Below, piece after piece: positions 11,106 through 24,690 of a stretch of DNA of 64,000 nucleotides; within the stretch, counting starts at the first letter, position 1, and every line of letters begins with the position of its first letter. A model generated the notes under the pieces. It had not been told where the DNA came from. It made no database searches and worked only from the letters and a program-made list of their open reading frames with translations. The stretch covers positions 3,267,482 to 3,331,481 of the forward strand of contig JAQFVV010006309.1 of NCBI GenBank assembly GCA_028023455.1. Direction: 5' to 3'. A program made the translations under genes and the position numbers. This DNA comes from Epiperipatus broadwayi. Taxonomy: Eukaryota; Onychophora; Udeonychophora; Euonychophora; Peripatidae.

Positions 11106-11250
11106 AATCTAGATCAGCTTTAGTAATTTTCTAGATGCAGATGATAATGCTTAATAAATCCCAACCAGTGTTATCTTATTCAATATCACCAGACTAGTTT
11201 CAAGCTTATGAATCCATCAGTGAGGAGCTTTGGATCTTGGACCAATCATT
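11106..11250 (-). mobile_element. Short diverged copy of hammerhead repeat family 2
   Basis: Retains the ribozyme region and a weakly matching flank. Its ribozyme (11178-11235, minus) has CTGATGG in the core, a last-base change, but keeps GCTT before GAAAC. That GCTT pairs perfectly with the AAGC found in other copies, suggesting the ancestral stem II was AAGC/GCUU. Confidence 0.55.
11178..11235 (-). ncRNA. Hammerhead motif, family 2, degenerate
   Basis: AATCCATCAG to AGACTAGTTTC on the plus strand is the complement of CTGATGG...GAAACTAGTC. GTC triplet and stem III are kept. The terminal A of the CTGATGA box is G and stem II does not pair well. Confidence 0.55.
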
Positions 11251-11569
11251 ACTAAAGCTTATCATAGATGTGGTGAAGGAAAAGTATGCTGCTGAAAAGT
11301 AAGCTGAAGTCATGTAAAAAAAGTCATTATGATATTTTAATTGGTTTTATACTATTCCTGGAAACACTATAGATGTTCCTATAGTTATTAAAAACTAAAT
11401 AGCCCATATGTTGAAACTGAACTGATTTCAGTTTTATATGGTTATACAAGCAAGTTGTTAGATTAACAATATTAATGTTTTTTTTAAAATTAGATTGGTA
11501 GCTTGATAGTAGAACAAAAAGGTAAATAATGGCAGTAGAGGCAAGTTATGTTAGATCTTAAATATTCAG

Positions 11570-11665
11570 TTACTGGTCTAAGATCCAAAGCTCTTCATTG
11601 ACGAAAACCATAAGCTTGAAACTAATCTGGGGATATTAGATAGAACAAAGGGATTTATTAACACT
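11570..11665 (+). mobile_element. Short copy of hammerhead repeat family 2, opposite strand
   Basis: Contains a 59-nt ribozyme region at 11583-11641 with the box TTGACGA (first base changed), stem II AAAC/GCTT and intact GAAAC. The triplet is ATC instead of GTC. The outer stem is AUCCAA/UUAGAU. Probably decayed. Lies 320 bp from the minus-strand copy at 11178 in opposite orientation. Confidence 0.55.
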
Positions 11666-11811
11666 ATCATTTTGATCTATTAATTATTAAAGCTTACACT
11701 AAGTAACAGATGTGAAGAAAAAGACTGTGCTATTTTTTATTTTTGAATAAATAAGTTCAAATAATATAAACTCATTTATGATCATTATTTGCAACAAATT
11801 ATCAATATACA

Positions 11812-12285
11812 GAAGGATGAAGGTTTCTCCAATTTGAATCTAATGTTTTTTATCCATAATCTCTCTTTTCCACATCACACAACAAAATTTTTTTTCCCAT
11901 CTAGCCATCTATGTGTGATATCATTTTAAATCTTTTACAATTTCTTGGGATAGTTAATCTCAACTGGCCATCCATTATCATTTATTGCTGTAATATATCC
12001 AGATCAGGTCTGTTTCATACTCTTAATTGTTAATTCTTTTACCCAAGTATTTTGCATCCAATTCTTCTTGTTACTCCCAACATACAAGTAATCTGAAATC
12101 TCTTGATTGGTCTTCTGTTAAATTTGCAAGATTCAGATTCAAAAGTAAGAATTTATTAAAAACATTTATTAAAAAATTTTCTTTTCAAACACATAAGTAT
12201 ATATTTTTTTAATATTAAATTATTTCTACTAAAAGCACTTCATTCAAGTTTAATTCCTCTATTAATTTCATTTGTTAGGTTTTTT
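11812..12285 (-). pseudogene. Degenerate 3' fragment of an RTE-type LINE
   Basis: Blocks such as GATGAAGGTTTCTCCAA, TCTTTTACAATTTCTTGG and CAAACACATAAGTATAT run in the same order as in the better copies at 12293 and 20152. No open frame survives. It abuts the 3' end of the 12293 copy, so the two form a tandem of the same family on the minus strand. Confidence 0.7.
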
Positions 12286-12292
12286 GGAAATA

Positions 12293-14465
12293 TGTATCAT
12301 CATCATCAACCATTATCAATTCACTGTAGGGTGAAAGTCTCTCCAAGTTCAATCCATCTTTTCCAATCTTTAGTTTATCTTCTTCACTTCACCCCTGCAC
12401 AGTTTCTTATTTCATCCATCGATCTCACATGTGGTGTCTTCTGGGTCTTTTACAATCTCTTGGAATCCAATTTAAGATTTCAATTATCCATCTCATGTCA
12501 TCTCTTCTAGAAATATGTCCAGCCCAACTCCACTTCAGTCGTTTAATTTTTTTCAATGAGGTCAGTAACACCTGTTTGTTCTCTTACCCATATATTGCAT
12601 TTTCAATCTCTTCTTGTTACTCCTAACATTCATCTTTCCATACTTATTTGAGTGGTCTGAAGTCTCTGTATTGCTCTTCTATTAAGTTTTCAAGTCTCAG
12701 ATCCAGAAGTAAGAACTGGTAAAACACATTTATTAAAAACCTTCCTTTCAAACACATAGGCATATTTCCTCTTAGTATCAAGTTATTTCTACCAAAAGCA
12801 CTCCAAACAAGTTTAATTTTATGATTAATTTCATCCATTATGTTTCTATCATATTTGTAGCTGTTAACTTCTCCTAATTCATCATAATCAATCTTTATTT
12901 TCATATTTTGAGAAAATCCATTAAACATTACTTTAGTCTTTTTAACATCTATCTTTAGTCCTACTTTCCTCTGATAACTCCTGCAACATTTCCTGCAGCT
13001 CTAAATCATTATTTGAAAAAAAAAACAACTACATCATCTGCAAAATCTAAATGACTTAAATAATCTCCATTTACTTTCACTCCTTTAGCTTTCCATTTTA
13101 ATCCACAAAATACTTCTTGCAGCACTGCTGTAAAAAGTTTTGGAGATATGAGTCACCTTGTCTTACACCCTTCTCAATGTTGGTTTTCCTAGTATCATTA
13201 TGTAATCTAGTTGTTGCTGTTGCATTTTTATAAAAAAAAATTTAAAATATGACAATAGCCTGAATCTATATCTTGATAATCCAATGCTTTAATCACTGAA
13301 GAAATGTTTATAGAATCGAATGCCTTTTCACAATCTACAAATCCAAAGCATAATGGCAACTCATATTTATTTGCCCTTTCTATAACTTCTCTCAACACTT
13401 GTATATGATCTGCTGCACTAAAACCACTTTTAAATCCAGCTTGTTCTCATGATTGGTGGAAATCCAATGTTCTCTATAGACAAGTTGTAATTATCTTGGT
13501 AAAAAAATTGTATAAAACTGATAAAAGGCTGATAGGTCTGTAATTTCTAATATTTTCTTTATCACCTTTTTTAAATATTAATATTAATACTGCATTCTTC
13601 CAATAATCTGGTACATCTTTATCATTTAATAACTTTGCTTAAAAAAATTTCTATTCTTTCACCTGCTTTTTTTAATATATCAATTATAATTCCATCATTA
13701 ACTGGAGCCTTTCCTTTCTTCATAAATTTAATTGCATGTCTTACTTCTTCATTTAAAATTCTGGGCAATTGGGAAGATGTAATAGATATAGGAAGTACTT
13801 GTTCTTTATTACTATATAATTCTTGATAGAAGTTTTTTACCCATTTCATGATGTCATCTCTCATTTAGTAATAATTCCATCTTTTTTCTTATTGCAGATA
13901 TAAATTTCCTACCAATACCAAAATGTTGTTTTACACTCTTGAGACTTTTATTCTCTTCTACAGCTTTCCTTATTTAGTTCACAGTTATACTTTCTTATAT
14001 CATTTTCAACTCTTTTCTGCACCATTTTTAAAAATTGTAGGTATTCAATCCTTTTTAATGTATTATTTTTGTATATCTTCATATTACTTCTTTTCTTCAT
14101 AAATTCTCTTGTCTCAGTAGAAATTTTATTGGTCAATTGCTGTTTTTTTCTACCAGCTATCTTTGTTGCAGTTTTTAAAAGTGTTATCAGTTATTTTCTT
14201 ATTAATTTCATTCAAATCTGAATCATGTTCAAAATCTACTAATACTTGAATTCGATTTGTAAGTTCTAATTTAAATTCATTAAAATGTTTCTGAAGATTA
14301 GGAATATCAACTACAAATATTGTTTTTCTTAATCATTTTTGTCTCTCTAGTTTTGCATTAACACGTATCTTACAGTTTACTGATCGATTATCACTTCCTA
14401 TGTTAAATTTATTAAGAACATTGCAATCTTGAAATATATATTGTCTGATAGTCTCCTGATAACTT
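12293..14465 (-). pseudogene. RTE-type LINE, partial endonuclease plus reverse transcriptase, broken
   Basis: Read on the minus strand it begins inside the apurinic endonuclease domain near 14465 (a GSDN...VN remnant of the GSDH motif), passes through the linker and reverse transcriptase (NGKAP-type motif near 13710, LDFADD near 13050) and ends in a TGATGATGATGA tail at 12293. Frames are fragmented by several frameshifts and stops, for example within the A-run near 13015-13024. RTE-clade elements encode one endonuclease-RT protein and end in short simple repeats, as seen here. Compared with the 20152 copy it is longer at the 5' side but more decayed in the C-terminal part. Confidence 0.8.
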
Positions 14466-17400
14466 ATGCTGTTTCTTATGTAGGCATTATTTTAATGCTA
14501 CATGTATATTTGTAAAATATATTTAAAGCAATTTGAAGTCTAAAGATACCCATGTTTTTTATGTATTATAATGAAATAGGTATATTTAGTATAAAAAGGT
14601 AATAAAATAATATAAAGTTTTGCATAAAAGAAATGTATAGGATTAAAGACCAATGAAACTGTATTACAAGAAAATAAAAATCAAATAAAACATACTTAGT
14701 GAGTATATTTATGAGAATTATTGTAATAGTACATTTTATTTGTGTTGAACAACTTTCTTTAATACTTTGGGTTTGTTTAATAACATATGGTGAAAATAGT
14801 TACACAAATTAGTAATGGTAAATATACTTGATTAAAATACTATTTTATACTTCATGAAATTCAAGAGAATGTCTTGCTGTTGATATTCTGTTTTATTTAT
14901 TATTATCATTATTATATTTTCTAAATAAAACATATTTATTTAAATAAATCTCATTCTCATGTTTTGGCATTCTCAAATCATCACATGCCTGGGAATCTAT
15001 AAACATACAGCATATTATATATATCTTTATTATTTTATGACATAGTTTTTCAAAATTCTATTAATTATTATTATTGTAGCTGAAAATGTTTCAATGTGAT
15101 TAAAACTATTGAGAAAAGTGTAATTAATTAAATTATTATAATTTCTTATAGTGTAGTTAGTCAAATGGACACATACTTATTATAAAGATAACATTAATTG
15201 TTTAAGTTTGTTATTATACTTAGATATTAAGACTTACATGATAGTTTAATTATTATAATATATAGTTAGGTACAATAAAAAGGTCTGTTTTCCTGCTAGA
15301 AATCATTAAAGATGTATTTATTTGTTTTATTTATAGTATTTTTATAAGCTCTGAAAGAGTCTCTTCTGCTATTGATATTTCAGCTCTTTTCACATTTTCT
15401 TGCATTTTTAATAGTTACAATATATAATCATCTACTGCAATCCAAGATAGAAAACTGACTTCTAATGTATTATAAAATTTATTTACAAATTTTACTTTTT
15501 TAAAAAATATGATTGCATATGGTATACATAGAAAGAAACATGGCTTCTGAATATCATAAAATTTTTAAATTTTAATGGGCTTTTTTTTGTTTGTTTATTT
15601 ACATTTTTCTTTGGATAGGTGAACTCATATACTTAGATACATCCTGCATGGCTCCACTGCAATCTTTTATTGTTCTATAAAGTTGTTATTAATTATTATT
15701 TTTTTGTATATGTATATACATTAGAATATACATTAAAACCAATCAACATCTAGACAATCATAGTATCAATAATAATCAACAATCTCAAACTGTTGTCAAG
15801 GCAACCTTTTAACAATAAAGGTGAGAATCTCATCTTTATTTATGGTTTAATATTTTTATATAAACACTAAAGACTGTAACTTACAGAGATTGATTTTATT
15901 AGTACAAAGAAGTTTAAATAAACCCTTTAAACAGATAAAGATAACCTGTTCTGAATGCAGATCAACAAATAGTCAGTTATAATATTACAAATTATTACAC
16001 TTATTAATTAGTATATACTTCTATGATAGCATATCATATATGTAAATACTTTTTAAATTATATTTAAGATTATTATAATAATTTTAAATATAAAATATTT
16101 TAATTTCTCTTCTTTTTACGTAAACATCTTTTTATAAAAATATTTTTTTATCAAAAATTTTAAAATCTTTTTAAATATTTTTCATGTGTTTATTATTGAT
16201 TGTTGGATTTAAATTAGAGTAAAAAATATAATATGTATAATTTTAAACAATTATAAAAAAAATTTAATAAGTTTCATTTAAACATTTGTTTTAAAAAAAC
16301 AATTAAATGACAAACTTTAATAATTTTTAAAAAATTTACCAACATTTTTTTCCAAACAGAAACAAATATTTTTAAGAATAGAAAAAATATTTTCACAGTT
16401 AAAAGTTGTTTTAAATGACATTTTATAGAAAAACCTCCAAATTAACTAATGTTGTTTACATGAATTTAGTTTTAGTAATTATTTTAAAATCTATTTTGTT
16501 GTAACACTTTGACCATAACAAATAGTATTTAGAGTTTTTTTTGCTGTGGGGGGTGGGGTATTTGCCCATCAACTATTTATTTTGGAAAATAGTAAATAAA
16601 CTCAAAATGAAACTTTGGGTATAAGATATTAGTATATTTAAGTTAGCATTGCATTTGCAGTTAATGATTTTAGTGGCCAGAGTCTCTTTAATTATTTGAT
16701 AGTGAAAGCTCTCAATGAAAATTTAAGCTTTCAGCAATTTTAATGGTTGAAATGATTTAGCTGATTAACATTTTAGTTGTAACTATAATAAATAAAAAAT
16801 ATTGAATGGTTTATTGCTCAAAAATTTTATAAAATATTTGGACTGAAGAAGTGATAAAGCTAGGATTTTGGTTCAAGAGTCTGCCTTCTATTACTGTCTG
16901 AAACTGTTTGGGATGTCTGGAATTATTAAATGTTCAAAATTTCCAAGAAGATCAAATTATTTCAAAGAAGGAGCTCAAATTCTTAAATATAGAAAATATA
17001 CTTCTGTGCATGTTCAACATGGACTATTTTTTACTATTATGATAATAGAAAATTAGGTATATTTTTATTTGTGTTTACTATTTTTTTTTGTAAAATTATT
17101 AAATATTTAAATCTCAACATATGTGATGTTTCAGTTGCTGTTGAATATTCATTTTATAAAAATTAATTGTATTAAATTTAAGTGACATTAAACAGAAAAT
17201 ATCCTTTATCAACAACCCTATTATTGTTTTTGTTATTTCTGTAATTGAAAAATTGGTTTTTAATATTTTAATGAATATTTTGATTATTTGAACTTATGCT
17301 TTAACAAAATTTGTGCAAAGCACACATATTTGATGAGAATACTTTTTTTTGTTAATACATTTTTTATACTTTAATATAAAACTGTCATAACAATATTACT

Positions 17401-20150
17401 CTTTTTTATTGCAAAGTTGATATCTATAAAATTAAAAACAGAAAGATTTTTTTTTCATTGAAAAAATACAACTAAAGGGAAAACATACAAAAGTAAGAAC
17501 AAACTTTTTACAAATTAAAAAATTACACTTATTCTTACAACTTAAGAAATGAGAAAAGCTATTTAACTGTGTTTGATGTAAGCTATGAGAAAGTGCTTAT
17601 TTGCATTAAAATGTCAAGGATTTTTTTTACTATTTTTGATAGACCTTTTTTTTTAAAAAAAAAAAAAAAATTAGTATCATGTGCTTAAGTAGGAAAGTTC
17701 CAAATTAAAGAAAAAATTAACAAATATTTTTTGAACAATACTAATTTTTTTTATATGATATATATATATGTAATAATGAAGTTATTAATACTTATTTACA
17801 AGTTTTATTAGCAATTTAAAATGAGTTGATAGTGAAATCACTTATAAAGTCTCACTAAAAAATGAAGGCATCTGCATTTCATATTTATTGTGAAACTTAT
17901 ATATATATTCAATTCTAATATACAACATACAAGTTAGCTGAGTTTAAATGTCTTTATTATAATGTAAATCTGAATCTTATTGAATTACACATTAATGTCA
18001 CAGATAAATGTGAGAATAACAATTAGTCTTCAATAATATTTTATAAAATAATTGGTCTGCTATTAAACAGAAAAAACAATAGGTTGCTATGCTAAGAAAT
18101 AAAAAAATGTTTATTATTAAAAAAAACAGTTATTTTCTATCCCTCCAAATACTTTAGCAATCTTCAAACAATATTGAAAATAAACTACATTCCCAGAATA
18201 AATCATGCAATATTTGGTTATATAAAGTGTGTAATAAAAATTTGATGTTATTTATTATATAGGATTTACAGTAAAGTGAAATCAAAATAGTAACAGGTCA
18301 AAGTATCAACAGAGTTAAGACTTTTTATATTTCTTGACCTTTTTATAAATATAGGAAATTTAATAATTAATAAAACCTAAACAAGGTGGAAATTTTATTT
18401 AACAACAAAAAATTATTTTTGTGAATGCATTCTAAAACAAAACCAGTGTAAGATGACACTAACAGTTATGTAATTAGAACAAAGCAAAATTGGATATATT
18501 TTCTTTATATTAATGCATAATGTTGCATTAAGTGCAAAATAATATTTACCTTGAGTTGTAGAATGAAAAATTGTGATGTAATCATCACTATTTTTTTAGT
18601 TACTTTCTTGTCTTGGCCCAGTGAGAAATGTTAGCTACTGATAGTTTTTCATCAAGCCAAAGAATGCCAGTTTGTGATAACTTTGGCAAGATTCAGACAT
18701 TACTGAAGATTATAGTGGTTAGTTCATTGGTGAAAGTTGTTTCCAATAATGATTGTCAACTAGTTTAGTGGTTCACAATTATTATCAATATCTTCAGAAA
18801 AAAGATATATCAGGTAGAAAAATATTCAGTGCAATTTTATTCCTAAATAATTGGAGTATGAGTAAACCCATGGAGAGTATTGTCAAAACCCAATTTCACT
18901 ATATAATTATCTGTATTCTTTTATTTCAAAGTGAATAGTCCATGCAGGGCAAAGAACTCTTTAATAGCCTTTAATAGAGGAATAGAGCAATAGTGAAAGA
19001 GATCACATCATTCACAAAGTTTATTAATTGCCAATGTGAGTTTGATCATTTTTTTCATTGTTATTTTACTCCATAACTCACAATATCTAGCTAACCATTT
19101 AGGGATAGTATAGAATTATTGAGTTGGCTATGGGATCAAAAACTTCAATAAGATTTGAACCACAGTCAGATCTTATATGGCCTGTGAGTGTATCAATGTT
19201 GCATTATGATGTCCTTTGAAAGTCTTCCAATCATGCTGAATTTGATTAACTGTTCTTCACAAAAATTAAAAACTTTGTTGCTAGTTTATTATATAGTTGC
19301 TATCATGGTTTTACATTGTACATAATGCAACAATTTTGATCTTCATTCACACTTACAGGCAGTTATGTGTATTCATGATGTGCATAGTTCTGTTTTAATT
19401 TCAATTTTATATAAACGTATAATGCATATATTTAGGGGGTAATATCCACTTATGTAAGATATACATAATTGCACTAGGGTGCCATTAGGTTATAGCACGA
19501 CTTGAAATATAAGCATTGGTTTTTGGATTTGTTTCCAAACATGCACCTCCAATAAATGCCTCATATAATGCACTCAAAATTTAAATTTTGCTAATAATAA
19601 GACCAATATAAATTTACACTATTTTCTTTCACCGATTACATTGTTCAAATACTATATTTTTAGCCAATATTTAATAATCCATGGCTTGGATGCTCAAGAA
19701 TTAAAACTCATATAGCTTAACTTATAAACAAAAATAATGATTTATTGAATTTTATCCTACGGTGTCTTGATTTTTATTTAAATGGATGCTATATAATATG
19801 AACTAGGATATTTGTATTATCCATTAATAAATATACTAAAAATGTTTTAAGTAAAATAATTAAGACATTAATAATAAAAAATACTTTTATAATTAAAATA
19901 CTAGAATTTCACCCATAATGTTTACAACCATAGTTTGAGATAATTCATTACACTCACATTTCGTTTCATTAATGATTAATATGATTTCAATGAAACTATG
20001 TCCAAATCATTATTCTTTTCTAGGTGATTAGATCTGTTGTTTAATATCTAATCTATAAATAAAATACAAAATCATTGTTATTATCATTATTATGTTATGG
20101 ATTTAATGTGTGTTCAGATAGAATGTTATACATTCAACAGTGATATGTAT
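14466..20150. other. Long AT-rich stretch without recognisable genes
   Basis: Two weak repeats stand out. A block at 15776-15860 (CAATCTCAAACTGTTGTCAA) recurs at 61872-61960. A block near 16795 (TTGAATGGTTTATTGCTCA) recurs near 27560 and 48905. A GGGGGGTGGGG run lies near 16550. Small open frames at 16868-17056 and 18753-18938 match nothing I recognise. Confidence 0.5.
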
Positions 20151-20151
20151 T

Positions 20152-21508
20152 CATCATCATCATCAACCATTATCAATCCACTGCAGGATGAAGGTCTCTC
20201 CAAGTTTAATCCATCTTCTCTGATCTTTAGCTTCTCTTCTCCACAACACCCCTGCACATTTTCTTATTTCATCCATCCATCTCACATGTGGTCTCTTTCT
20301 GGGTCTTTTACAATCTCTTGGAATCCAGTTTAAAATTTCAATTGTCCATCTATTATCATCTCTTCTAGCAATATGTCCAGCCCAACTCCATTTCAATCTT
20401 TTAATTTTTTCAATAAGGTCAGTAACACCAGTTTGTTGTCTTAACCATACATTGCGTTTTCGATCTCTTCTTGTTAATCCCAACATACACCTCTCCATAC
20501 TCCTTTGAGTGGTCTGAAGTCTCTGTATTGCTCTTCTATTAAGTGTTCAAGTCTCAGATCCATAAGTAAGAACTGGTAAAACACATTTGTTAAAAACCAT
20601 CCTTTTCAAACACATAGGCATATTTCCTTTTAGTATCAAGTTATTTCTACCAAAAGCATTCCAACCAAGTTTAATTCTATGATTAATTTCCTCCATTATG
20701 TTTCCATCTGTATTAATAATCTGACCAAGGTATTTGTAACTGTTAACTTCTAATTCTTCATAATCAATCTTTATTTTCATATTTTGAGCAAATCGATTAA
20801 ACATTATTTTAGTCTTTTTAACATTTATCTTTAGTCCTACTTTTCTACTTTCATCTGCTAACTCCTGCAACATTTCCTGCAGCTCTGAAGCATTATTTGC
20901 AAAAACAACTACATCATCTGTGAAATCTAAATGACTTAAATACTCTCCATTTACTTTCACTCCTTTAGTTTCCCATTTTAATCCACAAAATACTTCTTGC
21001 AGCACTGCTGTAAAGAGTTTTGGAGATACGAAGTCACCTTGTCTTACACCTTTCTCAATGTTGATTTTTCCAGTATCATTATGTAATCTAAGTGTTGCTG
21101 TTGCATTTTTATAAATATTCTTTAAAATATGACAATATCCTGGATCTATACCTTGATAATCCAATGCTTTAATCACTGAAGAAATGTGTATAGAATCGAA
21201 TGCCTTTTCATAATCTACAAATCCAAAACATAATGACAACTCATATTCATTTGTCCTTTCTATGACTTCTCTCAATACCTGGATACGATCTATTGTACTA
21301 AAACCACTTTTAAATCCAGCTTGTTGTCTTGGTTGGTGGAAATCCAAAGTTCTCTGTAGCCTAGTTGTAATTATCTTGGTAAAATTTTTATATAAAACTG
21401 ATAAAAGACTGATAGGTCTGTAATTTCTAATATCTTCTTTATCACCTTTTTTAAATATTAATATTATTACTGCATTCTTCCAATCTTCTGGTACATCTTT
21501 ATCATTTA
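20152..21508 (-). pseudogene. 5'-truncated RTE-type LINE with a long reverse transcriptase frame
   Basis: A near-continuous minus-strand frame (to 20547) carries the RT domain: NYRPISLLS, the QQAGFKSGFST region, FVDYEKAFDSI, VRQGDFVSPKLF and the catalytic box FTDD. The sister copy has FADD at that box, the usual form, so FTDD may be a lesion. A frameshift/stop near 20547 separates it from the C-terminal region (20163-20498) with the RTE signature LKWSWAGHIARRDDNRW and ending LQWIDNG just before a TGATGATGATGA tail. Homology to the 12293 copy stops abruptly at about 21508, the expected 5' truncation from target-primed reverse transcription. TATGTATT occurs on both sides (20144-20151 and 21518-21525) but also beside the other copy, so I do not count it firmly as a target-site duplication. 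Confidence 0.85.
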
Positions 21509-21713
21509 GACATTTGGTATGTATTATGATGACTTTTATTTTATCTATGTCATCTATATTGAAACATTTATACATATGCAGATTGAAATCAAAGGCTGTG
21601 CAGTTGATTACCGTTTAAATAAGCATAGTTGTTTGCTCATGTGATGTGATTTACTGTAGTTTCTTCTTAAACGAAGTCAAGAATCTCTCAGTAATTATAC
21701 CATGAAAAACTTG

Positions 21714-22440
21714 TTAGCTATTTAATTTTACATTCTCCAGTCTAAGTTTCCCATATTCTGCTCCATCACATTTCCACAACATAATCTTTGTCAATTCTAC
21801 AGCCTTAATATTTAAATCCCCCTTATCTTTTTCCAAACCCAGCATAAAAACCAATAATCTACTTTCTGTATAATCACTTTTTTCATATTTATATTTCCAT
21901 AACTTCATTATATGTGCCCTTTCTGTATTCAAGCATTTACATTCAATTAACAAATGCCTAATATTTTCTATTCCTTCCTTACATAATTTACAGACTAGAT
22001 CACCCATATTTTTCCATTTACATGTATATTCTCTTGTTGCTAAAGATCCTGTTCGAGCCTTAAACAATAAACTACTTTCCTTACTATTATCATAAATTAA
22101 CTCGCACCTAATATTCTGTTTATTTCTATATATATTTAAACTCTTTTTTACTCTCCATATTAGTTCTCCATCTCTCTAACCCCCTATTCTTTCTTAATAA
22201 ATCTATTCTTTTATTCCATTCCTTACCACTATAACACTCAACAATCCCCTCAACACAATCATCCCATCTTTTGTACAAATATACAGATATAAATTCTTTA
22301 TCCAAATCTTTTCATACCGTATTACCTTTCTCAATCATCTTGTTGCCTGCTCTTTATTCATAACCCAATTAACTATTTTAGCTATTCTTTCATAGTCTTC
22401 TATATTTATAAAGCGATATCTATCTTTCAAAATTAACTAT
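21714..22440 (-). pseudogene. C-terminal fragment of another non-LTR retrotransposon
   Basis: The open part (21714-22067) contains FKARTGSLATREYTCKW and a zinc-knuckle-like CKLCKEGIENIRHLLIEC, the arrangement seen after the reverse transcriptase or RNase H region in several LINE clades. Upstream (22070-22440) the reading frame continues only as pieces broken by stops and a frameshift, for example around NWVMNKEQ. It is not part of the adjacent RTE copy. I cannot assign the clade. It sits 200 bp beyond the 5' end of the RTE copy on the same strand. Confidence 0.65.
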
Positions 22441-24434
22441 TTTATAAAGTACAAAATCTATATTTCAATATTAAAATTCTTCATGCAACTTAATTGCTAT
22501 ATAGTATATATGCTCTACAATTCATAATAAGGTGATATATGTATAAATAAAATTATTATGTCATCTGTCTGAAATGCATCTTTTTCAAAATTAATTTACT
22601 TTGTTTCTTCAGAACATTATATAATTTTTTTGAATTAAATGTGAAATTGATGTATTTTTCTCAGTAATTTATTTTATGACAATAATAAAGAATTGTCACC
22701 GATTTCAATCCACATATTTTTTTAATAAAAAAGCAGATACATGTATCCCATTATATGTATGATTTGCTATTAAATCTTGAAATTTTCATTTTGAATGGTT
22801 GTAACTCATTTATATTTACACAGTAATTTCCATTTTAAAAGATGGATACAAAATGCTTTTTTTGCATGGTTTAGCAATAATTTGTTATAGTTGTTTATGT
22901 GTTTATAACTTCTTGATGCCTATTTTATAATGTTCATAATATTGAAACATATACAAATTATCAGTTGTCCAGGAAAGGATCATTAATTAAGGTTGTGACA
23001 TTTCTGCATTTTGCTTTTATATCATTTCTGTGAAGGAAGAAATTCTAAATTATGGTTTCATTTAATATTACTATTATTAATGTGTGTATGTATATAAAAA
23101 GAATTTGGTTTGCATATCCATTTTTTATGTCCACAAAACAAGGTAGAAATCTACTTGGAACTTTTTTCAGATAATAACAATTTCCATGTAAGCTACAATT
23201 ATTGGCAAATAAATAATATCTAGTTATTCTTCATTAAAAGATAAACAAGGACTGACAGCTATTAAAATCTTCACAAACCTACAACTGATTAGCCTGCTCA
23301 TGAATATTTGTTTCACTGTTACTTAATAGAAATATGTGAGAGAGACATTTGCTCTGCAACTTTAATACTAGAAATGTATTTAGAGCAATTGTCATTAGAA
23401 CTATTGTCTTAATTCACTGGAGCCGCATATGTTTCATTTTACGTCATTTAATCCATTTTTAAGAAAACAAACGTAATTTTTATTCTATTTATCTATAATT
23501 ATAGTTTGTACTAAAATTTATCACTCAAATTTGTCACTTTTTTTTTTTTTTATCTTTTTTCAAAACAAAAATTAAATGTTAGTGTTATAAAGTTTTTGTA
23601 TTTTGCTGTGGTATTATATATAAATAGAAAGTTATACGTAAATTTAAAGCTAGATATATATATCATGCACGAGCATGCTCAGAAAAAAAGACTGTCTAAG
23701 TGATTTTTTTTTTTTAAATTATAAAATTATGAATTCATTTTGTAGTTGGCAATTTCATTTTATAACGTCTAATACTTTTGCGGAGTATTTTGAAAAATGA
23801 AATTATTCTCGTCATCTAAAATCACACATTAATCGATAATCATCATAATTAATTTATTAGTGATGCAACATTTAAGCCATTTATAAAATAATTATATTAC
23901 AAATTAAAGTGATTAAAATTCAGTAATTACAATAAATTAGAACTTAACGAGAACAATTATGTAAATTTTTATTTTACAAAGAAAAGAAAAAGAATAAGTT
24001 TAATGCAAAAACATTGCGTGATAAATATGTGATACTAGTATAGAATTTTTTAGTTGTAGTTATCTCAATTGTTTTAATTATAATCATTCTATTGCAATTA
24101 GTATCAATAGTAAGAGTCGGCTGCATAATGCAGTGCTTTTATATTTACAGTTTTTAAAGTATAGATATAAAATAATGTATAGAAAAAAATAAACACTTAA
24201 TTGTTTGATTGGACGATATAGTGTTTATGTGCTAACTTTAATTCACCACAATAACATCTCTGGGTAATTTAACAACTGGTAAATTGATTGATTTTATGAT
24301 TAACGTTTTTTTAATTAAATGCCACTTACATATTTATAGTGTAATTTTGGGAGGAAATAATAAAAACAGTGCTATTGTTGGTTTCTATTTGTATATAATC
24401 CAGTGTTGATATATAAATAAAGGTAATATATAAA
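22441..24434. other. AT-rich non-coding DNA, nothing recognised
   Basis: No open frame, tRNA-like motif or long repeat was found. Confidence 0.5.
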
Positions 24435-24690
24435 CATAGTGCCACTCAGTGCAAGTCAGAGTAATCAATGGATGCAAAAAGGTTTGTGCATAAAATCTCT
24501 ATCTAGTGCCTACTCATCCAATATCCCCCAAACTAGTTTCTAGCTTGTGGCTAGGGATTTTATGCACAAACCTTTCAACATCCATTGATTACTCTGGCTC
24601 GCATTGAGTGGCGCTACTGTATGGAAAATTTTGTCTGTGTAAACAGCTTGTGTAAGCATAAAGAATGGTGATCATGTGACATTTAGTGGA
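24435..24690. mobile_element. Head-to-head inverted copy of hammerhead repeat family 2
   Basis: Left arm 24438-24493 and right arm about 24555-24615 are inverted copies of the terminal segment (GAGTAATCAATGGATG). The centre keeps only half of the ribozyme (24512-24552: ATCCAA, the GGGG stem, ACTAGTTTC, AGCTTGTGG) and lacks the CTGATGA box. The right side runs on through TGATCATGTGACATTTAGTG, the outer end seen in other family members. Confidence 0.75.

Noticed and set aside
12292-12626. Plus-strand open frames over the RTE copy
   Set aside because: They are antisense shadows of the minus-strand LINE; the same applies to frames at 13635-13826, 20097-20333, 41708-41989, 58403-58756 and 60930-61283.
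20144-21525. TATGTATT as the target duplication of the 20152 LINE copy
   Set aside because: The same octamer region also adjoins the tail of the 12293 copy, so it may belong to the element's end.
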